From Chloroflexota bacterium (GTDB taxonomy: Bacteria; Chloroflexota; Dehalococcoidia; UBA3495), in contig JACZXN010000049.1 of assembly GCA_022571575.1 (NCBI GenBank), forward strand, positions 1-8,674: a stretch of 8,674 nucleotides of DNA, written 5' to 3'. Under the pieces are notes generated by a model. The model did not search any database. It was not told where the DNA came from and saw nothing but the letters and a program-made list of their open reading frames with translations. A program made the position numbers and the translations under genes. The stretch's first letter is position 1. The number at the start of each line of letters is the position of its first letter. Shown piece after piece: positions 1-6,122 of the stretch.

Positions 1-30
1 TAAGGCCAGGGACACCAGGGCCACCTTATT

Positions 31-70
31 ATCAAATAAACACGGGAGCGAGACTTGGTCTGCTCCCGTG
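31..70 (-). terminator. Intrinsic terminator downstream of korB
   Basis: Perfect 9-bp arms CACGGGAGC (41-49) and GCTCCCGTG (62-70) enclose a second short stem, AGAC (51-54) with GTCT (58-61), separated by one bulged base. Read on the minus strand, the hairpin is followed at once by TTTATTTGAT (40 down to 31). This is the layout of a rho-independent terminator and it lies about 50 nt after the korB stop. On the plus strand the hairpin is followed by GTGGGTTCC, which has no T run, so it should act on the minus strand only. Confidence 0.8.
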
Positions 71-121
71 GTGGGTTCCTTCTATGGGATTAAGATGCGC
101 GGGTGTTTGTTGCCGTCTGGG

Positions 122-1006
122 CTACATCATCCGGTCGATGATCTTCTGTGCCTGCTCTTGGTCCAGTCCCAACTCCCGGGTGGCCAAGGGGCCGCCCTTC
201 TTCAAAACCGGCTCGAGTTCCTCCAGCGAGGGCCGGTCCCCCTGGAAGAACAATCCGGTATAGATCGTGTCGCCGAACATCATCGCCTTCTCACAGGCGG
301 TCTTCCAGTCGCTGGTATCGTGTCCGTCGTCCTCCAGCTTCTTGACCCGCTCCTTGAAGAAGTCGTGGGTGTTGACAAAATTGAAGGTCACGCAGGGGCT
401 GAATATATCGATGAGGGAGAAGCCCTTGTGGGCCATGCCCTGCTGAATCAGGTCGGTCATGTGCCTGACGTCCCCACTATAGGCGCGGGCCACGAACGTA
501 GCGCCGTTCATGATCGCCGAGGTGATGGGATTCAGCGGTTGTTCCACGCTGCCGAAAGGGGTGCTCTTGGTGGTCATGCCCATGCTGCTGGTGGGGGATA
601 CCTGGCCGGTGGTCAAGCCGTAGATCTGGTTGTTCATCACCACGTAAGTCAGATCGACGTTGCGCCGGGCGGTGTGGGTGAAGTGGTTTCCGCCGATGCC
701 GTACCCGTCTCCGTCGCCGCCGGTCACCAGCACGTTCAGCTCGTGGTTGGCCATCTTGGCCCCGGTGGCCATGGCCAGAGACCTGCCGTGTAGGGTATGC
801 ATGCCGTAGGTGTTGAAGTACCCCGGCAGGTTGGAGGAGCAGCCGATGCCGCTGACCGTCAGGACCTCGTGGGGACGAAACCCCAATTCGGCGACGGCCC
901 TCTGCAGTGCGTTCAGAACGCCGAAGTCGCCGCACCCGGCGCACCAGTCGGGGTTCGTCTTGCCTTTGAAATCCCTGGGCGAAAGGTTTACTTCTGTGGT
1001 TGCCAT
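122..1006 (-). CDS. korB: 2-oxoacid:ferredoxin oxidoreductase, beta subunit (KorB-like)
   Basis: Catalytic beta subunit of a cytoplasmic enzyme that decarboxylates a 2-oxoacid, makes the acyl-CoA and reduces ferredoxin. The 294-aa protein is full length for the family. It shows WCAGCGDFG (C22, C25), GIGCSSNLPGYF (C56) and C205 in FSPC, the four Cys expected to bind one [4Fe-4S] cluster. The TPP-Mg site is GDGDGYGIGGNH (residues 97-108) followed by NNQIYGLTTGQ (125-135). The segment HGRSLAMATGAKMANHEL resembles KorB proteins more than pyruvate enzymes, so 2-oxoglutarate is the likely substrate, although substrate cannot be proved from sequence. The ATG start is preceded by GAGGTGA (1011-1017). 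korA ends 40 nt upstream on the same strand, so the two are probably cotranscribed, and a hairpin terminator follows the TAG stop. The family call is firm. Confidence 0.95.
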   Translation of the reverse strand: MATTEVNLSPRDFKGKTNPDWCAGCGDFGVLNALQRAVAELGFRPHEVLTVSGIGCSSNLPGYFNTYGMHTLHGRSLAMATGAKMANHELNVLVTGGDGDGYGIGGNHFTHTARRNVDLTYVVMNNQIYGLTTGQVSPTSSMGMTTKSTPFGSVEQPLNPITSAIMNGATFVARAYSGDVRHMTDLIQQGMAHKGFSLIDIFSPCVTFNFVNTHDFFKERVKKLEDDGHDTSDWKTACEKAMMFGDTIYTGLFFQGDRPSLEELEPVLKKGGPLATRELGLDQEQAQKIIDRMM

Positions 1007-1046
1007 GGTCTCACCTCGTGCGAACCGGCTGGAATGACGTTGCCGG

Positions 1047-2825
1047 CTAAACGGTTATTTCCTGGTAGGGCACGTACTTGTCGGTCTCACCGCTGATCTG
1101 GGCCTTCACCCCGTCGACGATATGATGGGGCATGAAGGGCTCGCCGTCGTATTTGCGGATGTGCCCGTCAGCGGCGAACCCGGTCTCGCTGCGCAGATAG
1201 CGGGCGAACTGGCCCGAATAGTTGTTCTCCACGATTATGGTGCGTTTGGCCTTGGACAGTATCTCCATGATCTGTTCGCCATGGAACGGGACCATCCACT
1301 TGATCTGCAGTTGGTTGGTGGAGATTCCGGCGGCATTCAAAACGCCCGCCGCTTCGGTGATCATTCCGTAGGTGGAGCCCCAGCCGATCAAGGTGACGTC
1401 GGCTTCGGCCGGGCCTTCCAGAACGGGAGGGGCGATGTCCCCCAGGACCGCTTCGAACTTCCTGGCCCGCTTCTCCACCATCCGCCGCCGCTTGTGGGGG
1501 TTGGTGAACTCGTCGCTGAGGAGGGAGGAGTCCTCGTCGTGCTCGTCGGTGGCGACCAAGTGGACGTACCCCTCAAGCCCCGGTATCGCCCGGGGAGAGA
1601 TGCCACTCTCGGTGTCCTTGTACCGGAGGTATCCGTCGATCGCCGACGATTCGGTGATCAGCCCAGCCCGGTCGATGTTGGGATGCATGTTTATCTTGTC
1701 CGGGTCAACGCTGAACCGGCCCTCTGAGATGTAGAGGTCCGATATGACGATGGCCGGGCACTGGTACTTGTCGGTGAGGTTGAACACCTCGGGCATGGTG
1801 TTGAAGGCGTCCAGGGAGTCGAGGGGGCATACGATTATCCGCTCGAAGTCACCCTGACTGGCGCCCAAGGCCTGCCAGAGGTCGCCCTGTTCGGTCTTGG
1901 TGGGAACGCCGGTGGAAGGGCCGGCCCGCTGCACGTTGATGACGACAATCGGTATCTCCATCATCGATGCCGCGCCAATGGCCTCGGTCATCAAGGCGAA
2001 GCCGCCCCCGGAGGTCGCGCACAAAGACCGCGTGCCGGCGTGGGCCGCGCCCACCACCATGTTGGCGACGGCAATCTCATCCTCCGCCTGCCGGACCATT
2101 ATCCCCAGATTTCGGCCGTTGGCGGCCATCCAGTGGAGCACTCCGGTTGCCGGACTCATGGGATAAGCGGCGTAGAACTTGACCCCCGCGGCGGCGCCGC
2201 CCATGGCCAGGGCATCGTTGCCCGACCAAACGGCCAATGGCTTCGCCCCGACCGGCGGCGATTGATCAAATGCCCGGAAATGCTCTTTGGAATAATCGTA
2301 ACCGGACCTGGCCACACCGACGTTCTCATCGACCATGGCCTGGCCTCGCCGCTGGAACCGGAGGGTTAAGCTCTCTTCCAATACCGAGAAATCGATTCCC
2401 ATGAGGAAGGCGATGGCGGCCATGCCCAACGTGTTCTGGATCAACCGGTTCCTGCTCTGGGTCAGTTCCGCCACCGGCAAAGCGCAGAGTTCGGCCCCTT
2501 CGTCTTCCGAACCGGGATTGATCGAGTCGCTGTTGTAGATGATCCGCGTGCCCGGCCCCATCAGGCGTTGGTGCCGGTCCATGGTGTCCTGGTTGAGGCA
2601 AAAAAGCAGGTCCAGTTTGTCGCCGTGGTTGAGAATCTCCGCATCGCTGATGCGCATGGTCAAGAAGATGTGCCCGCCCCTGACGATGGACTGGTAGGCA
2701 TTGTAGGTGCAGAGGTGCAGGCCGCGGCGGACGATTATCCGCGCCAGGATGTCTCCCGGCGTGGCGATGCCCTGTCCCGCTTCGCCGCCTATCGCCAGTG
2801 CGAAATCATACGTTCCCAACCCCAT
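1047..2825 (-). CDS. korA: 2-oxoacid:ferredoxin oxidoreductase, fused gamma-alpha subunit (KorA-like)
   Basis: Partner of KorB. The 592-aa protein joins two domains that are separate subunits in some archaea. The gamma domain spans residues 1-185, with GGEAGQGIATPGDILARI near 13-30 and SIVRGGHIFLTMRIS near 46-60. The alpha (pyrimidine-binding) domain starts near 200, with YPMSPATGVLHWMA (221-234), AEDEIAVANMVVGAAHAG (247-264), ATSGGGFALMTEAIG (270-284) and QRAGPSTGVPTKTEQGD (299-315). A C-terminal transketolase-like domain spans about 475-570. The sequence YPMSPAT, where pyruvate enzymes have a similar YPITPSS-type motif, together with the fused layout fits the KorA/2-oxoglutarate group; isovalerate-type or other branched substrates remain possible. 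The ATG start has AAGGAG (2834-2839) 8 nt upstream. The gene follows lpd after 135 nt and precedes korB by 40 nt. No ferredoxin or delta subunit gene lies in the window. Confidence 0.94.
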   Translation of the reverse strand: MGLGTYDFALAIGGEAGQGIATPGDILARIIVRRGLHLCTYNAYQSIVRGGHIFLTMRISDAEILNHGDKLDLLFCLNQDTMDRHQRLMGPGTRIIYNSDSINPGSEDEGAELCALPVAELTQSRNRLIQNTLGMAAIAFLMGIDFSVLEESLTLRFQRRGQAMVDENVGVARSGYDYSKEHFRAFDQSPPVGAKPLAVWSGNDALAMGGAAAGVKFYAAYPMSPATGVLHWMAANGRNLGIMVRQAEDEIAVANMVVGAAHAGTRSLCATSGGGFALMTEAIGAASMMEIPIVVINVQRAGPSTGVPTKTEQGDLWQALGASQGDFERIIVCPLDSLDAFNTMPEVFNLTDKYQCPAIVISDLYISEGRFSVDPDKINMHPNIDRAGLITESSAIDGYLRYKDTESGISPRAIPGLEGYVHLVATDEHDEDSSLLSDEFTNPHKRRRMVEKRARKFEAVLGDIAPPVLEGPAEADVTLIGWGSTYGMITEAAGVLNAAGISTNQLQIKWMVPFHGEQIMEILSKAKRTIIVENNYSGQFARYLRSETGFAADGHIRKYDGEPFMPHHIVDGVKAQISGETDKYVPYQEITV

Positions 2826-2960
2826 TTGGTCCGCTCCTTCCCCTGTTGTCGCTTCCGGCGCGGGTGGTGCTTTAAGTTTACCTGGTTATCAAGTTTCCCG
2901 CAGGCCCGATTTATCCAGATCCGGTGATGCGGGCCGCACGGTGTTTGCAATTTGGGAGGC

Positions 2961-4346
2961 CTACATGTGTATGGTCCGGCCCTGGGCGCCCAAAGCAGCC
3001 TCCTTGAGCATCTCGGAGAGGGATGGATGGGCATGGACCGCCGAGCCCAATTCCAAGACGGTCCCCTCCAGTATTCGAGTCATGGACAGTTCGCCCAGCA
3101 ACTCGGTGACTTCGGGGCCGATCATGTGGCCGCCCAGGAGTTCTCCGTATTGGGCATCGACCACCAGTTTCACCATCCCGGCGGTCTCGCCCATGGCCAG
3201 GGCCTTGCCGTTGGCCTGGACGTTGAAGGTCCCCACTTTGATCTCTTTTCCCTGCTCTCTGGCCTGGGCTTCGGTCAGGCCGAAGCTGGCGATCTGGGGC
3301 ATGCAGTAGGTGGCCCGGGGCATATAGGTATAGTCCAGCGGCTGGGTCTCCAGCCCCGCGATGTGTTCGACGGCGATGGCTGCCTGGGCCGACGCCACAT
3401 GGGCCAGCGGCATCTTGCCGTTGACGTCGCCGATGGCGTAGATGCCGGCGACATTGGTGGCCATTTTCTCGTCCACTATGATGCCGTTCCGGTCGGTCGC
3501 GATGCCAACGGTCTCCAGGCCCAGGTCTTCCACGTTGGGCTGGACCCCGATGGCCACCAGGACTATATCGCACTCCAGGGTCTGGGACGAGCCGTCTTTG
3601 TCCACGGTGACCATCGCTCCGGAACCGGTGGTATCCACGCCGGTGACTCCGGCGCCGGTCAGGAAATCGATGCGGTGGCGCTTGAAGGCCCGCTCCAGTT
3701 GGGCGCTGATGTCTTCGTCTTCGGTGGGGACCAGCCGGGGCAGCATCTCGACGATGGTGACCTGGACGCCGTACATCTTGTAGATGTAGGCGAACTCCAC
3801 TCCGATCGCCCCGCCGCCGACGATGACTATCGAGGACGGCAGGTCGCGGAGCACGATGGCCTCCCGGCTGGTGATGACCTTGACGCCGTCGATGGGCAGG
3901 GGAGGGATGCTCCGGGGGCGGGCCCCGGTGGCGATGATGATGTTCTTGGCCTCGATCACGTTGCCTTCCGGTGCAACCTCCACCCTGGCGGCTCCGACTA
4001 TCTTGCCCGTGCCCTGGATGTGGTCGACCTTGTTCTTTTTGAGCAGGAAGCCCACTCCCTTGGTGTTGCGGTCGACGACCTTCCGGCTGCGGTCTATGGC
4101 CACGGAATAGTCGGCATGGAAGTTGTCCATCTTCAGGCCGAACTCCTCGGCCCGGTTCAGGTAGGACAGTATCTCGGCGTTCTTGAGCAGCGATTTACTG
4201 GGGATGCAACCCCAGTTGAGGCACACGCCGCCCAGAGCCTCTTTCTCGATGATCGCCGTCTTCAGGCCCAGTTGGCCCGCCCGGATCGCGGCCACGTAGC
4301 CGCCCGGCCCAGAGCCGATCACCACCAAGTCGTAGTTCGATTCCAT
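2961..4346 (-). CDS. lpdA: Dihydrolipoyl dehydrogenase (E3-type flavoprotein)
   Basis: FAD-dependent pyridine nucleotide-disulfide oxidoreductase that reoxidises dihydrolipoyl groups with NAD+. Numbering is from the ATG at 4346 (461 aa, normal for the family). The FAD dinucleotide fold is VVIGSGPGGYVAAIRAGQLG near residues 8-27. The redox disulfide is GGVCLNWGCIPSKSLL (C42, C47). The NAD-binding fold is IVIVGGGAIGVEFAYIY, and the second FAD motif is IYAIGDVNG. The dimer-interface base HAHPSLSE gives H440 and E445. All active-site residues are present, so an active enzyme is expected. The frame also allows GTG at 4352. I prefer ATG at 4346 because AGGTGG (4349-4354) overlaps that GTG and can act as the ribosome site, though its spacing to ATG is short. 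The gene heads a minus-strand cluster with korA and korB; no E1, E2 or glycine-cleavage gene is nearby, so its physiological partner is unknown. Confidence 0.93.
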   Translation of the reverse strand: MESNYDLVVIGSGPGGYVAAIRAGQLGLKTAIIEKEALGGVCLNWGCIPSKSLLKNAEILSYLNRAEEFGLKMDNFHADYSVAIDRSRKVVDRNTKGVGFLLKKNKVDHIQGTGKIVGAARVEVAPEGNVIEAKNIIIATGARPRSIPPLPIDGVKVITSREAIVLRDLPSSIVIVGGGAIGVEFAYIYKMYGVQVTIVEMLPRLVPTEDEDISAQLERAFKRHRIDFLTGAGVTGVDTTGSGAMVTVDKDGSSQTLECDIVLVAIGVQPNVEDLGLETVGIATDRNGIIVDEKMATNVAGIYAIGDVNGKMPLAHVASAQAAIAVEHIAGLETQPLDYTYMPRATYCMPQIASFGLTEAQAREQGKEIKVGTFNVQANGKALAMGETAGMVKLVVDAQYGELLGGHMIGPEVTELLGELSMTRILEGTVLELGSAVHAHPSLSEMLKEAALGAQGRTIHM

Positions 4347-4423
4347 TTCCACCTGTAGGTTATGTTATCCAAGAAGACCGCCGCCACGCGTATTCCACGA
4401 GGCGGATTTTGACACAACTCAAG

Positions 4424-4452
4424 ATTATACCGATGGCCCCTCACATATACAA
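4424..4452 (-). promoter_or_regulatory. Candidate sigma70-type promoter for lpdA
   Basis: On the minus strand, TTGTAT (4452-4447), a 17-nt spacer, then a consensus TATAAT (4429-4424). Transcription would start near 4417 and leave a leader of about 70 nt before the ATG. The -10 box is perfect and the spacing optimal; the -35 box matches only in its TTG. It lies in the most AT-rich part of the left segment. It may serve korA and korB as well, since I see no equally good promoter in the 135-nt lpdA-korA gap. Confidence 0.5.
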
Positions 4453-4578
4453 TATATATCACTGCTACAGTCCACGCCTATCACTGCGGCTCGCCCACCC
4501 CTTCTCAATCGAGGGGAGCCGGCAGGCGGCATCACTTTCCAGGCGTGGGTTGTAAGCGGGGACGGCAGGCGTGATTCA

Positions 4579-4607
4579 TTGTCGTGATCTGCCGTTTCTG
4601 CTAATAT
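4579..4607 (+). promoter_or_regulatory. Candidate promoter for tatA
   Basis: TTGTCG (4579-4584), a 17-nt spacer, then TAATAT (4602-4607). Each box matches 4 of 6 consensus bases and the spacing is optimal. The start point would be near 4614, giving a leader of about 60 nt before the tatA ATG. The inverted repeat ACGGCAG/CTGCCGT (4562-4568 and 4589-4595) straddles the -35 box and could be an operator, but this is speculative. Confidence 0.45.
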
Positions 4608-4673
4608 TTAGTGGTCTAGACGCAGCGGCCCGCCGCACGGGCCAGGCGACCGTCGTCGCGGGGAGGAAGAGAC

Positions 4674-4880
4674 ATGAGAGTTGGGCCCTTGGGCATACCT
4701 GAACTGGCGATCATCGTGGTCGTCATCCTCTTGATCTTCGGCGCCCGCCGCCTGCCCGAGATTGGCTCCTCCATGGGTAAGGGTATCCGCACCTTCAAGA
4801 CCGCGCTCATGGGCGAGGAAGAGAAAGAAGCGGCGGAGAAGCAGCCGTCGGCCGGCGGCAAAGACGACAGCAGCACCTGA
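4674..4880 (+). CDS. tatA: Sec-independent protein translocase subunit TatA
   Basis: Pore-forming or membrane-weakening subunit of the twin-arginine translocase, which exports folded proteins across the cytoplasmic membrane. The 68-aa protein has the whole TatA plan: short N-terminus with GIPEL (residues 7-11), one membrane helix (about 9-22, IIVVVILLIFGA), the hinge FGARRLPEIG, an amphipathic helix GSSMGKGIRTFKTALMG (about 31-47), and a charged, disordered tail rich in Glu, Lys and Ser. It ends at TGA 4878-4880. The start is firm: GGAGGA lies 6 nt before the ATG. It is a one-gene unit with its own promoter candidate and terminator, transcribed toward tatC. The FGARRLPE hinge marks it as TatA/E rather than TatB. 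Confidence 0.95.
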   Translation: MRVGPLGIPELAIIVVVILLIFGARRLPEIGSSMGKGIRTFKTALMGEEEKEAAEKQPSAGGKDDSST

Positions 4881-4898
4881 ACTCAGGGTTGGCAGACC

Positions 4899-4933
4899 AA
4901 GGACCGTCCTTCCGCGGAAGGACGGTCCTTTTT
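4899..4933 (+). terminator. Intrinsic terminator between convergent tatA and tatC
   Basis: A perfect 32-nt palindrome (4899-4930). Its arms can pair over up to 15 bp, starting AAGGACCGTCCTTCC, around a central GC, and a TTTTT run (4929-4933) follows on the plus strand. It lies 18 nt after the tatA stop. On the minus strand, about 26 nt beyond the tatC stop, the same hairpin is followed only by GGTCTG, so termination there is probably weaker. Confidence 0.88.
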
Positions 4934-4956
4934 GATTGGCCCGAATACCGCCGGGG

Positions 4957-5709
4957 CTAGGCCGACGTTATGGCCCTGGACTTGCTCCGGTTGCGCCCGG
5001 CGATGCGGGCCAGCAGGATGCCAACTTCGTAGAGCACCAACAGCGGCCCCGCCACCAGGGCCTGATTGAATGGGTCGACCGTCGGCGTGATTATGGCCGC
5101 CAGGACAAAGGCCACCACCACCCAGTAGCGGCGGAACCGGGACAGCGACTGGGCCGAGACGATGCCCAACTGGGCCAGCAGGTACATGACCAGCGGGGTC
5201 TCAAAGGCCAGGCCCATCCAGAACAGCAGCCGGATCATCAGGTTGATGATATTGCTGACCCGGATCATCGGCACCGCCACGTCGCCGCCGAAGGTGAGCA
5301 GGAAGTGGAGGGCCGGGGGAGTGAGCACGTAGTAGGCGAAGGCCACTCCGCCCGCGAAGGCCGCTATCACCGCGGGCATGAACCCGAAGAGGTACCGTTT
5401 CTCGCGTCCGGTTAGTCCAGGGGCGACGAACATCACCACCTGGTACAGGATCACCGGCGAGGCCAGGATCAGCCCCGACACGAACGACACCTTGATGGCG
5501 GTGGTCAGCAGCTCGGTGACTTCGGTGTAGATCAGCTCCCCGCCGGTCCCAAGTTGCAGGTCCCTGGCGGGCCGGACCAAGAATTCGATGATCTGCTCGA
5601 AGAAAACGAAGGAGGCGGCGCTGCCCACCAGCAGGGCGATCACGCAGATGAAGACCCGCCGCCGCAGCTCCCCCAGGTGCTGCAGCAAGGTCTGTTCCCG
5701 GGACCTCAT
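4957..5709 (-). CDS. tatC: Sec-independent protein translocase subunit TatC
   Basis: Polytopic membrane core of the Tat receptor, which recognises the twin-arginine signal peptide with TatB. The 250-aa protein is the usual length and has six predicted membrane helices (about 18-38, 70-92, 108-130, 155-180, 194-210 and 214-233). The diagnostic motifs are present: HLGELRRR near the N-terminus (E14, signal-peptide site), FVAPGLTGREKR with E103, the FETP segment with E170, ITPTVDPFNQ near 207-216, and PLLVLYE near 222-228. The basic tail RNRSKSR is cytoplasmic. The ATG (5709-5707) overlaps the tatB stop TGA as ATGA, so translation is probably coupled to tatB. The gene ends the minus-strand operon, and its stop faces the terminator shared with tatA. 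Confidence 0.96.
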   Translation of the reverse strand: MRSREQTLLQHLGELRRRVFICVIALLVGSAASFVFFEQIIEFLVRPARDLQLGTGGELIYTEVTELLTTAIKVSFVSGLILASPVILYQVVMFVAPGLTGREKRYLFGFMPAVIAAFAGGVAFAYYVLTPPALHFLLTFGGDVAVPMIRVSNIINLMIRLLFWMGLAFETPLVMYLLAQLGIVSAQSLSRFRRYWVVVAFVLAAIITPTVDPFNQALVAGPLLVLYEVGILLARIAGRNRSKSRAITSA

Positions 5710-6122
5710 CCTATCTCCCCAGGCTCGGCCTTCTCTCCAGACTCGGCCCTATTCTCCAACCTGGGCAACCCCTGACCGGCGTCCGCCGGCTCTTCCCCCT
5801 GCTCTTCTCCCGGCTCTTCTCCCGGCTCTTCCTGGGGAGGAATCTCCGCCCGCATGGGCACGCCCGGAGGCGGCTCCAGGGGCGTGTCTTGATTCTGGTC
5901 TTGGGTTGTGGTGCGTTGGTCCGTCTTCTCGATGGTCTTGGCCGTCCCCGTCAGCTCATCGATGGACAAAGCGCTGGTAACGTCGCTGAATGAACGGCGA
6001 AGGTCTCCCAGCACCTTCCCTGCGTTGCGGGCCATGTCGATGGAGCGGCCGGGGCCCAGAACCAGAAAAGCCACCAGGACGATCACGCCGATCTCGGGTA
6101 TGCCCATCCCCATGAAGTTCAT
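5706..6122 (-). CDS. tatB: TatB-like subunit of the twin-arginine translocase
   Basis: A 138-aa TatA/B-family protein. It has an N-terminal membrane helix (GIPEIGVIVLVAFLVLG, about 7-23), the GPGR hinge typical of TatB in place of TatA's FGxRRLPE, an amphipathic helix (about 27-48, DMARNAGKVLGDLRRSFSDV), and a long tail rich in Pro, Glu and Gln. TatB joins TatC in the signal-peptide receptor, which fits its place directly before tatC. The frame is open far upstream within maf, but the start is the ATG at 6122-6120. It overlaps the fusion gene's stop as ATGA and has GGAGGGGG (6137-6130) 7 nt upstream. Internal ATGs at codons 4 and 6 are less well placed. The tail contains short EEPG/EEQG repeats encoded by 12-nt units. 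Some annotators would call it a TatA/E subunit. Confidence 0.88.
   Translation of the reverse strand: MNFMGMGIPEIGVIVLVAFLVLGPGRSIDMARNAGKVLGDLRRSFSDVTSALSIDELTGTAKTIEKTDQRTTTQDQNQDTPLEPPPGVPMRAEIPPQEEPGEEPGEEQGEEPADAGQGLPRLENRAESGEKAEPGEIG
5789..5836. repeat. 12-nt tandem repeat in the tatB tail
   Basis: Four contiguous 12-nt units. The second and third (5801-5812, 5813-5824) are identical, GCTCTTCTCCCG; the first (5789-5800) and last (5825-5836) diverge at their 3' ends. On the coding strand they give the repeated Glu-Glu-Pro/Gln-Gly tetrapeptides of the TatB tail. Because the unit is a multiple of three, copy-number change would keep the frame. Confidence 0.85.

Larger units (their letters stand above)
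4347..4673. other. Divergent intergenic region between lpdA and tatA
   Basis: About 327 nt without a gene. The lpd-proximal half (4410-4465) is AT-rich and holds a minus-strand promoter candidate. The tatA-proximal half holds a plus-strand promoter candidate and the tatA ribosome site GGAGGA (4662-4667, 6 nt before ATG). Smaller repeats are the inverted pair CCACGCCT (4472-4479) and AGGCGTGG (4541-4548), the inverted pair ACGGCAG (4562-4568) and CTGCCGT (4589-4595), and two direct copies of CGTGAT (4570-4575, 4583-4588). I see no small ORF with a convincing start, no tRNA and no riboswitch fold. Confidence 0.7.

Noticed and set aside
2826..2960. Promoter or terminator between lpdA and korA
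   Set aside because: GGCCCG and CGGGCC can form a 6-bp stem with a loop of about 20 nt, but no T run follows. No -35/-10 pair has good spacing, so I make no call.
2952..4358. Plus-strand open frame of 468 codons opposite lpdA
   Set aside because: It lies antisense to a textbook dihydrolipoyl dehydrogenase and its His/Gly/Asp-rich translation matches no family. It is a shadow frame of GC-rich coding DNA.
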